Source: Amanita rubescens
Taxonomy: Eukaryota; Basidiomycota; Agaricomycetes; Agaricales; Amanitaceae
Assembly (NCBI GenBank): GCA_015039365.1
Contig: WION01000135.1
Span: 62,001 to 126,000 of the forward strand
DNA length: 64,000 bases
Direction of reading: 5' to 3'
The notes under the pieces are model-generated. The model was not told the DNA's origin, did not search any database, and worked only from the letters and a program-made list of their open reading frames with translations. The position numbers were made by a program, and so were the translations under genes. Shown in pieces: positions 13,063 through 25,200 of this stretch; the stretch's first letter is position 1, and every line of letters begins with the position of its first letter.

Positions 13063-13300
13063 CATTGGGGTCACAAAATGATGCAAGTCTTTGAGCTCGA
13101 TTATCATATATCCGACTGCTTTCTATCTTATGCTTACCAGGGAACATTATTACCGGTATGTATGCTGAGCAATAGACCGGGATGCATCGTTAGTAAAGTT
13201 TAGACAAGTAGGGATTTGAGGAAGTGGAATCCGCTGTCGATTCTATCGTCGGCGGCATATGTACCGTGAGGATTAGCGGAAATAGACCACGCTCAAATGT
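13063..13300 (+). pseudogene. Decayed 3' end of the HAD dehalogenase gene
   Basis: This stretch aligns by eye to the last intron and last exon of the HAD gene (about 5150-5400): shared strings include TTCTATCTTATGCTTACCA, GGATTTGAGGAAGTGGA and TCGATTC. Stops and indels remove any reading frame. Homology continues through the intergenic sequence into FunK1 copy 2, just as the intact HAD gene precedes FunK1 copy 1. It therefore marks the left part of a duplicated segment. Confidence 0.75.
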
Positions 13301-13598
13301 CAACGATTAAAATATGGTAATCCCACACTACCTCATGGGGTCATATTTGACGATGACCGAATCTTTAGATGCGATCGGAAAGTTGGCCGTATCATCAATA
13401 TTTACCCCCGAGATTCGAGATCTTTGTTTCGGGATTCGCAAGTTGTCACGTAAATTTCCGCCACCTGACCCAAACCACCATAAAAATAAAACAACAACAT
13501 TCTGAGTCAATGATGGCCTATGATATATGATGACTCGCAGCCGCGGTGAGCTGGGTTACAAATTATTGATTGAAGGGTTTCCGACCCTTTGAAATCTC

Positions 13599-13606
13599 AT
13601 ATAAAC
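13599..13606 (+). promoter_or_regulatory. Possible TATA element of FunK1 copy 2
   Basis: CATATAAA lies about 50 bp before the ATG. In the frameshifted copy 1 the matching site reads CATAAAAA (about 5711), so the element is altered there. Position and sequence fit a TATA box, but there is no transcript evidence. Confidence 0.35.
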
Positions 13607-13649
13607 TCGTTTCAGTGATTCCTTAACAAACGCCAGACAGCTCAACGCT

Positions 13650-16600
13650 ATGTCCGCTTTAACGCGGTCAATTCAGCGCCCTTTTTATCACTATATCCCC
13701 GAGAATGTGCCGCTGTCAGGTTACCCGAAGCCTTCTGTTCAACTCGGACTGGAAGAGAATGTTCGCATTACCTCAACAAGTGACTTTCTTCAGCATTTGC
13801 TTCCGTTACAACCTGAAGCTGCTAGCGCTATCCCTGCCATTCACGAAAGAATAAAGCAGCAATTCTGGAAAGATAGTCGATGGGCAAATTTCCCTACGGA
13901 AGAAGACGGCGATGAGAAATACGCCAAGGACCGGTCGCTTTATCACCAATCGTTCGTTGAGCTCGCCAACGCAGTTTGCCTGGCCTGTAAGGAGTTCGGA
14001 CTAGTCAACGACGACTGCGTGCAGGGCGTATGGGTTGCAAGACCCAATAATGAGAACAGTGGCGCCGATTCTTTCAAGGCCTGGCCCGATATAGTCCATG
14101 TTTCACAGGAAACAACGCTTACGGCGTTAGACACCTGCTTACCGAAAGGGTCAGGAAGCAATCCTGAAAAGAAGACGCCAGAGGAGGTGCATGTTTTAGC
14201 TATGCAACAGATACAAGTGCTGACGTACATTTAACGGAAAGGCTTGTATGACAAGAGTGTGGTGGTCGCAAGTCCATACTCAAATCGAAATCACGGCTAA
14301 GCCTTCAGACGGGACGGCTATGAACAAAGCTGTTCTGCAACTCTGTTCGTACATGCACCAAGTTCTTAGCAACCAGCTTGATAGACGTTTCGTGTTGGGA
14401 ATGCTCCTTTGTGGAGAACAACTCTCCCTATGGCTTTACGATAAATCAGGCGCCATCGGTACGCTGGATCCGATACATATCCATAAGGTGGGTTCCGGCA
14501 GGCCTACTATCCTATCATTAAGCTGATGACTGTATAGGATACCACGGAGTTCATTCAAGTCCTCGTCGCGTTGAAGACACAATCGGCTCACAGGCTTGGC
14601 TGGGATCCGACTATGAAAGTGTATCAATCACCAACAGTGAATGGCTGCCCACGCGATCCAGTTCCGTCCTATCGCATGGTGCCAGAACCTGTCGACTTTA
14701 CGTCAGATAGCTATCAGGCCAACTGGGTTATATCCATGCCTACGAAAGACGACGCCAATCAACGTGAAGATTTCGTCACGATCAGACGCCCCATCACATC
14801 GCATATAATTGCATGCACCAGCGCGACCATTGTATGGGAAGTTGTAAAACTGAAGGATATCGACAAGGAAGACCGACAGGTATGGGGGCTCCAACTTCGT
14901 TCGTTGCTTATTTGGCTGACTCGTTCAGATTTTCATACTGAAACAGCAGTGGCAAAAATTGGATTACCGAGAATGGGACAAAAAAGCATGGCGGAAAAGG
15001 CAACAGTTGAACAAATTCATGAGACAATATTGGCTGGAAAATAACCGATTGGACCAACTCGAAAAGGAGGAAGATGAAGATTCAAAACCATGCGAAGCTG
15101 AGATGTATGATCAAGCGGGTATTGGGGATCGTTTATGGTCTGCCGAGCTTCTTTCCGACGAGACTGCTAGTACTCTCGTCATCCGTGCCGATTTAAATGA
15201 ACGAACGTTGGAACGTGCAGTAGAGCGGAGGGATGATGCGTTAAAGAGGAACAACGAATCTCAGAATGTGAAGGTTGAATCTGGATCCTCGGTCGATATG
15301 ACGCCGACCTCGCCGCCGGCGCGCCTCGAGCATAAGCCACATTTATTGCTCAGTTCCACAGGGTCGTGGAAATACGACATTTTCTATGACGGACTCCACT
15401 CCGAGTTAAAATTCCGGGCACAGACGCGATTGCTATTCGTCAATGTAGGCTTCTCTCCGGTCGACTTCCTCGATCTATTGGAGCTGTTGCAAGTAATACG
15501 AGGTGCAGTTAAGGGTAGGTTGTGGTAAAAAAACGTAGCGCGACTCAGCTAAAACCTATTATAGACCATGAAAAGTTGTACTTTTCAGGTGTTCTACACC
15601 GCGACATTAGTATTGGAAACATCATTATACTCCCGGGAGAGAACAGAAACAGCGGCGAAGATGAAGACTGCGGAATGTTGATCGACTTCGACCATGCAAA
15701 ACGTGCCTACGAAAATTGGGATTTGGTCATTCATGGTCCTCCCTCCGAGGAACAATGCATAGAGCTCGAAGAGCATTTCAAGTCGACTGTCAAGTTTGAT
15801 CGTGAAGTTCTCGTACATGCTTGGCAGTATTATGGAAAGATGGATACTACAAAACGCTTCCTGCAGATGTTGCGTGACTCAGAGTGTGACGAGGACCACG
15901 ATAAGGACGATCTGCCTACTATAACGATGAAGCAATTGGGATGGGAAACGCGGGTAAGCGCCAAACAAAGAATCGGGTGATCTGACCTAACGTATGAACC
16001 ACAAGCATCAATGGCGTCCTTACGTGCCAGCGTTTCACAACGAGTACGAGCATATGGATGCTGTTGTAGGTGAAATGTTTATCGTGCAAGCTCTCTGTTT
16101 TTAACGATTTTATGAAGGGTACCCTGCCATTCATGAGCGCGCACGTTGCCAATTGGCGGCCTCGTCAGTGGAAGAGATCTCCATGGAGGCATCGTGTTTC
16201 AGATGATACGGAATCGTTGCTCTGGGTCATCATCTTCATTTGCATCTATTATCGTGGACCTGGACGCGAACGTCGTCAAGAGCTGGAATCGAAAGACACC
16301 GAACTTCACAAAACGGTACATAAAATTTTCAACAGCGATGTAAAAGAAATGCGCTGGGCGAAGGACAACCTGATGAGGACTCCGGAACTATTCAAAGAAA
16401 ATGTCCTTGATAGATTCCACCCGTACTTTGATCCTCTCAAAGGTATGGTGCGGAAGTGGTACGGCATTCAAAGAAGACTGTATGCGCCTTCTGTGAACAA
16501 CAGGTTTGATACGGATGAAGGGGATCATATTCATACCTATATCAAAGGGCTTCTCGATGAAACAATTGAAGAAGTCAAGAAAAACCCTCCTGCGGAAGAG

Positions 16601-16828
16601 CATCCGGGCACTGCAAAGATTCGAGAGCGGCGCAAGAAGCAAATAGAAGATTGGCAGACACTATTGCGAAATCCGGGTCCAGATCAGGTGCACCAACGTA
16701 ATAGAAAACTGGGGGCCTTGGACGCAGATGAAGATTCGGAGCCAGCCAGGAAGAAGCTCCGGGTTTCTGATTCGCAAGAAGAAGACGCAAATGAAGAAGA
16801 ACGTCTTGCAATTCAACAAATATGCTAA
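13650..16828 (+). CDS. FunK1 fungal protein kinase, copy 2 (intact)
   Basis: Seven exons: 13650..14186, 14242..14487, 14538..14879, 14929..15514, 15565..15953, 16006..16065, 16118..16828; 956 residues with introns of 48-55 nt. The FunK1 signature is complete: N-terminal region of unknown fold, N-lobe elements between residues 200 and 560, HRDISIGN at about 582-589 (catalytic Asp584, Asn589), and IDFDH near 610-614 where most kinases have DFG. The FMSA and DDTESLLW segments downstream are typical of the family. The C terminus is rich in Lys, Arg and Glu and may carry a nuclear signal. It is the intact partner of the copy at 5760. FunK1 proteins are soluble Ser/Thr-type kinases linked by family knowledge to multicellular basidiomycetes; substrate unknown. 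Confidence 0.9.
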
Positions 16829-17443
16829 TTGACTCCATCCGTTTCAGAATCCAAGCGGCGTCTGATTACCACTGGTGGATTTCTAGATGATTCTAAGTGT
16901 ACCGTTTTGATGTACTTTGCGTGATAATAAATGTTCTTAACCGGCTAGGGCGTGTGAGCGAATTACAGCGACCACCAAACCGTCCGTCCGGGGCCGAGCC
17001 TGGTTCCATCTGGGCAAGTGCGAGGCTTCAGTGTGATTATTCAGAAATGCGAGTTGCGTACAACTGAGCGAGATGTGGTGTCTGTGCAACAAGATCCAGC
17101 CAATAGGAATTCAACATCTGGCACTCGTGGGACAAAACGGCCTAATAACTTGGACGTCATACATCTGAAACTGGGAGTTAGGCTGGGGTGATCACTTCCT
17201 TCCATCGGTGTAAATGTACAGACTAGCGACTAATATGCCCGTCAGTTACACCACGAGGACTTCGGAAATGCTACATCTGATACCAAACCGGCTAAGAAAT
17301 CGCTCGAATTGACTACACGAGACCCGACTCAAGGGGCGAATAACGGTAGTTGTGCTTCTCAGAAGGCCCTGGGAGCGTGAACGTTTGAACACTGCCGTTT
17401 TGCACTTTATTCCCCGCGATCTGATCGCCTGTTCACCTTATTC
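16829..17443. other. Intergenic between FunK1 copy 2 and GH31 copy 1
   Basis: The first ~280 bp are related to the sequence after FunK1 copy 1 (end of the segmental duplication near 17110). The remainder shows no supported exon and should hold the GH31 promoter. Confidence 0.5.
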
Positions 17444-17596
17444 ATGCCGGCGGTGGTGCCCGCTCGTCCTTGTCACTTGCCAGCTATACTTAGGGCTAAT
17501 CAGCGGTGCTGGATGTCAATGCAACTGCAAGTAACGTACAAATCAACCTCAGCATAAGAGGAGAGCAAGCAGGAGACTGGCATCTCGCGCACGCTC

Positions 17597-20500
17597 ATGT
17601 TTCTGCTCCTGGCAATATCCGTGTGCCTTGCGCTAGCAGTCGAAGCACGGCGCATTTCACGACTCCAGCCTCAAGCTCTTCCTCATCTTACTGAGGATGC
17701 TACTCCCAGATTCTCGTATAACGTCTCGAACTGCCCAGGTCAGCTATTTTCCTGTTGATACCCTTTGAGAAACCAAGTTCCAGGATACAGGATACAACCT
17801 TCAGTCTCTGACCGAGACCAACACGGGCTTGAAGGCGTATCTTCAACTAGCCGGTCCTGCATGTAACGCGTTCGGCAGCGATGTGGACGCACTGACAATC
17901 GAAGTCACCTACGAGACCCAATCACGGTACATTTCAGACACATTCAAATGTCAAAGAAAGCTGCTGACATACCGTACACTCAGACTCCACGTAAACATCT
18001 ATGACACGGAGAAGAAACAGTACACCATCCCTGACAGTGTAGTGAGCTTACCAGCCCCTCCTACCGAGCAATTCACGCACACTTCGGATTTGGTATTCAA
18101 CTACGAGCCCTCGCCATTTACTTTTTGGATCACTCGACGTTCTCGGCCATCAGCTGCTCCCTTGTTCGATACGAGAATCTCGTCTCTTCCATCGACTCCG
18201 ACGGTACCATTCATATCGAGCGATAGTTCAACAACGTTTGACGGATTTTCGCTCGTTTTTGAAGACCGATACTTGCAGGTATGATATGCATCACTGCATT
18301 TACGAAATGCTTCTGATAATACCGCAGCTTTCATCAGCCTTGCCTCTCGATACCAATATATATGGCTTGGGTGAAGTAGTAGCTAGCTCCGGGTTCCGCA
18401 GAGACGTCCGCGGTACTATACAGACGATGTGGAACAGGGACGCCGCCGATCCTGTTGACCAGAACATGTGGGCATTCGTCTTCTTAGTGCATATGAACTG
18501 ACCACAACAACAAGCCTAGTTATGGTTCTCATCCTGTCTATTTAGAACATCGCTATGACCACGATACCAGAAAGTCTGAAACGCATGGTGTTTTTCTCTT
18601 TAGGTCTGATACTTGTTCATCAGCACAGATGAAGATATTAACTAGAGGCTCAGTGCTGCTGGTGGCGATATTTTGCTTGCGACGCCTCGGAACTCGAATA
18701 CTTCTCTCATCCAGTACAGAATGATTGGAGGAGTCCTCGATCTTTACTTCTTCTCCGGACCAACTCCGAACAGCGTCATTGAACAATACGGGGAACTTAT
18801 TGGACTTCCGACATGGCAGCCTGCCTGGGGTTTCGGATTTCACCTTTGCAGGTTTGGGCGTCTACTATTCTAGCCATGTTTAGCTTTGACCCTATTCTCA
18901 TGCAAGGTATGGCTATCACAACATCAGTGAGACAATGGAACAAGTTGCGCGCATGCGAGACGCCGATGTTCCGCTCGAAGGCACGCTCCATTCCTAAATC
19001 AGGATGTCCCCGATTTTTGACAGTTTGACATCCAGTCATGTGGAATGATATCGATCTGTATCACGCATATAGAGACTTTACGACCGATCCCAACAGGTTC
19101 CCTGCGGACCAAGTTCGCACGTTTATTGAAGAATTGGTAAGCTTGTTTGAACCCAGCTATTAAGAACTATTCGTATTTATATTTCTCAGACGAGAAACCA
19201 TCAGAAATGTACGCTCCCACTGCTAAGCTTACGAAACTTTTGGACGAACGGCAACAGATATACCCATCGTGGATGCTGCACTTGCCGTCCTGACCAACGC
19301 CTCAGATATCGTGAGTAACTCTGAGATGGCATTTCTTCCCTCTAACGCATGACGCAGTACGACCCTTACACCCGTGGAGTTGAGAAGTAAGTTGGCCGAT
19401 CATATGTGACCACCTTGCTCAGTACAGCAGAGATGTTTTCATTAAAAACCCGGATGGGTCTGAGCACATCGGCAAAGTCTGGCCCGGCTATACCGTGCGT
19501 TCCTTCCTAACAGTACTTCATACCTGTCGAATTGAGAGACTGCTTCCAGGTTTTTTCAGATTGGTTCCAGCCAAATACGCAGAGCTGGTGGACGGAAGCA
19601 CTCCAGAATTGGTCAAATTTAGGCGTCAATTTTTCGGGCCTTTGGCTCGACATGAATGAGATCAGCTCATTTTGCGACGGGTCTTGGTATGTAGGCATCG
19701 TGTCTCTCTGAGGTAGAACGAACGTTGACTGCTTGAACTTGTACCAGTGGTACAGGCGCTGACTTGTCAGACACCACTATTCCTTTCATACTCTCAGGGC
19801 AACCCGGTGCTCTTGTAACAGGTAAAGTCTATCAAAATTAGAGAAGAGGTCGAGGCACTGATCCCTGTTATGTGAACCACAGCGTGGCCTGAATGGTAAG
19901 CCAAGTCCCTTTGAATAAATTCAAGAACGATCCCGTTTACACGGCGAAGTTACGATGTTAACGGGTTTGGTACAAGTGGTAACATAACGGTGAACGGCGT
20001 CTCTACGTGCCAATTACAGACGTCAAGCCTGACAGCACGTGGATTGGGAGCCGGACACCAGCAAGGCATCAATACTAGTTTCCCTCCTTACGCCATCCAG
20101 AACGGTACTTCTAACGATACATCGTCCAAATTCTTCTATTTATTTGTTTCAGGAAACGGTCCGTTATATGTGAAGACGCTAGCAACTAATGCCACGCACT
20201 TTGGTGGGGTCATAGAATTGGACGTCCATAACTTATGGGGATTCATGGAGGAGAAAACAACTCACTTGGCCCTCCAAACAATCCATCCAGGGAAACGCCC
20301 GTTCATAATAGCCCGCTCTACATTTCCATCAGCAGGAAAATGGACCGGTCATTGGGTATGTCTTTATTTCATCAACGAAAAGAAATAGTGACATAGACTC
20401 TATCTATGTAGCTAGGGGATAACTACAGTCTGTGGCTGTACATGAAGTATAACATACAAGGCGTCCTACAATTCCAGATATTCCAGATCCCGTTTGTTGG

Positions 20501-21526
20501 CGCCGACACTTGCGGATTCAGTAAGTTCAAATCCACCACGCCTCTTTCTATGACATGATAGATCCTTTTTAGATGGAAACACAGACGAAGAACTTTGCAA
20601 CCGCTGGATGCAGCTATCGGCTTTTATGCCGTTCTACAGGAACCACAACATCATGGGTGCTATATCTCAAGAACCCTATCGGTGGGACAGCGTCGCTCAA
20701 GCATCACGCACGGCTATGAAAATCAGATATTCATTGCTGCCGTACTGGGTAAGTAAATGATCATGGTATGTATGTTTATGACTTTTAATTGGCTCAGTAT
20801 ACACTTTTTGCGAATGCCTCGAGGTTTGGCACGCCGCCCGTCCGCGCCTTATTCTATGAATTCCCAGATGAACAAGAGCTATTCGCGATCGACACTCAAT
20901 ATCTAATCGGAGCTGATATTCTAGTCACTCCTGTGCTCGCCCCGAATGTGACGACAGTTGAAGGTATGAATGACATTATTGACATTATCGGTATTCTAAG
21001 TCTATTAGGCGTATTCCCGGGAAGAGGAAATGTTATCTGGCGAGATTGGTATACACATCACGTCGTTCAAACCTCGGCCGATGGTTATGCCACTCTTTCA
21101 GCGCCTCTTGGGCACATCAATGTCCACGTTCGCGATGGAGCTGCAATTTTAATGCATGCACGGCCTGCATACACCATATACGAGACACGTCAAGGTCCTT
21201 TCGCGTTACTTGTATCGCAGGACACCAAAAACCACGCATTCGGCACTGCCTATTTAGACGATGGTGAAAGCTATCCTCCAGGACCGAGTCGTGAATTAAC
21301 CATCACTTCCACGGCCGGTGAGGTTAGAATCGAGGCTCGAGGAGCATTCCATGTGGAGCAACAGTTGGATGAGGTAATTGTTCTCGGTGTTTCTGCTCGG
21401 CCGCGATCGCTATGGGTAAATGGGAAGGGCGTGCAAAGCTGGGATTACTCTGCACAGAAGTACAAGCTCGTTGCCCGTGGACTTGGTGCAGATCTTAATC
21501 GGCTGGTTTTGTTGAGGTGGAAATGA
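17597..21526 (+). CDS. GH31 alpha-glucosidase, copy 1
   Basis: Twenty-one exons: 17597..17738, 17791..17926, 17984..18278, 18328..18467, 18520..18603, 18654..18851, 18907..18980, 19036..19136, 19190..19208, 19258..19310, 19358..19386, 19431..19494, 19550..19686, 19748..19821, 19883..19895, 19950..20104, 20153..20355, 20412..20520, 20573..20748, 20798..20963, 21009..21526 (961 residues). GH31 marks: WLDMNE (nucleophile Asp near 479), HWLGDN (acid/base Asp near 642), [13 protein letters not shown]. The ATG chosen opens a hydrophobic, signal-like N terminus; comparison with copy 2 suggests a short upstream exon, perhaps starting at 17444, so the true start is uncertain. Intron 7 has a GC donor (GCACGC). 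Such enzymes release glucose from alpha-glucans outside the cell or at its surface. Confidence 0.87.
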
Positions 21527-22228
21527 GGCTATGATTGTTAGTGCGTCTAGTACTACTGGCAACGTCGAGGCAATGATAACAAAGCGAAAAAATATCACAA
21601 ATTAGGCACCTTTCTGATTGATATTTTCCATCTGGCCAATATTTTTGTCAAAATCATGATCGAAACTGACTAGCACCATACAATCGGGCGCTAGGTAGTA
21701 GATACTGATCACAAAGGCCTTGACTCAGACGTTTGCCTGTCCACGTTTTGATGGCAATCTGCGGCAGCCGTGAGAAGTTTCATAAACATCAGTTCTTCTG
21801 GTGCCACCGAGATCCCATCGTGCATTGGTGGCCTGTTGAAGCGCTGCCTCTCTTGGGTAAGCCCAATCTGGACCATTGACGCTATTTCTGTTTACGGCAG
21901 AGAGCTGAAACCGGACTTGCACAGATTAGAGTAAACACCGGCATATGTGAGTTGCGTCGCGGTTTTGCGATCTCGACAAACCCTGCTTAACTATTTCAAC
22001 CAGATTGTTAATTACAATCAGCATTCCCAGTGTCGGTATTCATTTTCTTTGTTTCCTGTATTTGTGGCAAAAGCACTAACAAAGGCAACAGTTTGTCACT
22101 TAAAGCGCGGCCTCAGTTCCACACACGACCGCCTCCACGTTGCGACCCTTTAAAACAAAAAGTGGCTCAAGGGTCCTACATATAGATCCGGAAAGCGCAA
22201 GGTAATTGACCTTCAAACCTACTTCGTG
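21527..22228. other. Intergenic GH31-FunK1 spacer, shared with second module
   Basis: About 21726-22228 is similar to 47661-48143 in the second module, including the sequence just before the kinase ATG (CCTACATATAG). A minus-strand frame that can be read in both spacers (shared words FNRPP, VAPEE, MFMKLLTAA) may be a relic of a gene; I do not recognise it. Confidence 0.5.
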
Positions 22229-25200
22229 ATGCCTGCAGCTCATGCGTCTCCCCAGACACAGGCAGCGTATCCAACCGATACTCCCACCAGAGCGAAATCT
22301 GCCCTTAATCGACAATTGGGAATGAACGCAGCGGCTATCAAATCCATTGTTACGCAGCAGTTAATGGGCAATGTCAGTATTGCGTCAACTTCCGACTTCC
22401 TTCAAGCGGTCCTACGGTTGTCCCCGAAGGCAGGGGAGTCCTTCAATGAAATTTACAAGCAGGTAAAGGAGAAGTTTTGGACAGGCGGTAAATCCCGTCG
22501 TGGAGGGCGATGGAGAAGCTTTCCCACCAAAGCCAAGGCCAACTTATGCGAGTCCGACTATTACACTCCATTCGTCGACCTTGCCAATGGCGTCAGCGAC
22601 CATTGCAAGGCGCTTAAACTGATTGACAACGAGAGTGTAGAAGGCTACTGGGTCTCCAGGCCACATCAAGCTCCCAAGACACGAGATCTCGACCATCCCA
22701 TGATCAAGCCTGACATCGTCCACGTAACGAAGCCGCAGGCTTTCCGTGCCCTCGACAAGAAATTATCAAATGTTCAAGTTCGAGAGGACGGAAATCTCGA
22801 AAAGGAAAAGGTATGCCTCGTTTTATGTTGGCTATGATGCGAATGCTAACACGACACGCGGAAAGCGTAACATGAGTCGAGTCTGGTGGTTACAAGTCCA
22901 CACGGTAGTTGAAGTCAAAGTTGCAGCGACACCTCATTTAGAGGACTTGAACGGTGCCGTTATTCAATTGTGCTCGTACATGCGTCAAATGTTTGGTGAA
23001 CAGCTGGATAGGCGATTCGTGATTGGGATGCTCCTATGTGGCGACAATCTTACTCTGTGGCTTTGCGATAGATCAGGCCTTGTCGGTACATTAGAGCCAA
23101 TACGTATCCATCAAGTAAGTGAAATAATATTGTTGTCACCATCCCATTAACAGGGAGTCGCAGGACCCTGAAATGTTTATCAAAGTTCTTGTAGCATTCG
23201 CTACACTCCCGGCGAAAAAACTAGGCTGGGATCCTACCATGCGTGTTTATCAATCCCCGTCGAGAGGCCGGAACCGAGAACCAATCCCCTCTTACAAGAT
23301 GGCGCCGACCGATAAGGATTTCCAAACGGATTCGTATCAAGTTAACTGGGTCATCTCCGTGCCTACGAAAGGTGATTCTAATCATCGCGAAGACTTTGTC
23401 ACGCTCCGGGCGGCTATCGCGGCGAGCACATACGATTTATGTACTCGTGGAACCATTGTATGGCAAGTCGTCAAGCTGAAGGACTTCAAAGCGGAAAATG
23501 CGAACAAGAAGGTGAGATGACAATACTTCCATGGCTCTCATTGACCATTCCGTAGATATATATATTAAAACAAATTTGGCGGCCGCTTAGGACCGACGAA
23601 TTAGATCGCGGAAAGTGGACCAAAGATCCAGATCAGAAGCCGTTTGAGGCTGAAATGTATGATGCTGCGGGTATGGGGGATCGCGTGTACTCTTCCGAAG
23701 ATCTCGACGAGAGTTGCACTCTTAAAGTTCGCGACGGTCTTAACGCGGAATCGCTTCACGAGGCTACCGAATGGAACGAGAGGTTCCAAACCCTCATGCT
23801 ACGCTCTCGCAGTGCTCAAGAGCGAACGGAATCTCAGGAACCTTTCACCTATTTAAACTGCACTGAATCGCCTGACTATGGTATTTTTTATCACCTAGAT
23901 GATCATGTCCCTGCATGTCGTGTCCAGGCCCGTTTACTACTAGAGGAATGGGGCTTTCCCTTGAAATACTTTCTCAATCTCCGAGAGCTGTTAGGTGCCA
24001 TACGAGGCGCGGTGAAAGGTAAATAAACCACGATACTTTGAGAATTGATTGTTGCCGATTACCGATCTCAGACCACGAAAAGATGTACTTCGCGGGCGTT
24101 TTACACCGCGATGTCAGCATCGGAAACATCCTGATCGCTCCTAACATCGCAACCGACAATGTCAATGACGGAAGTGAATCACAAGACTGTGGAAAGCTGA
24201 TTGACCTCGATCATGCGAAGCGTGCCATCAGCCTTTCTCCTTACATTAAACACGATCCTCCTCCGAATGATGCGCTTACTGAAATACTCAACCAGTTGCG
24301 CCGATCGATCGATCGTGGTGTCGTCGCGCATGCCTGCGTGCGCTATGGAAACAGCTACCTGCCGCTTATGAAATATCTCGAGGAATTATACGATTTTGAA
24401 TACGGTCAGAACGCGACGGAAACGTTAACAATGGAGCGATTGGGATGGATAACACATGTGAGCGCGAATCTTCATTTTGAGCATAACTTTAACACGACTG
24501 CAGGACAAGTGGTGCCTCAGTGAGAGACCTCAGTTCTCTGACGAGAAATCCAAAAACCCTCCTCGTACTGTAAGTATCCATGTTGTTTTATTCTGGGGAA
24601 AATCGTCGTTAAAAAGCAACTCATCTGCTCAAGGGTACCATTCAATTTATGAGCGCGGAAGTCATGCTTTCCAAAAACATCTCTCAGTCTTTCCGGACCG
24701 AGCACTTTACACACAATGCTATACATGATATGGAATCCTTCTTCTGGGTCCTTGTCTACATTTGCCTCACACGTAACGGTCCAGGAGGTAAGCGGCGCAC
24801 AGAGCTGACGTCTCCAAAGCCAGGTGGTCGTTCCGCGCTTTACAATACGATTCAAAAAGTGTTCGAGAATGTGAACCTATCGGATCTCGCGCTCCAGCGA
24901 CAGAATCTCGTTATGGATCTCCTTTTATTCAAGCAGGATATCCTTAACCACTTTCATCCTTACTTTGGACCCTTGGAACCGATGATGGAGAAATGGTACA
25001 CACTTTTGCAACGGGCACGGCATCACCATTCGATTGAATATGACCATATCCATATTCATGTCAAGGCGATTCTTGACGAAGCCATCATGAATTTGCAGCC
25101 AGACAATCCCAGCTACGCTGATGGTACGATCACGGCCTCTCAAGCTCGAGAAAAGTGGTGGCATGAATCACCGATATCTGTGGCACATCCAAACGTTTCA

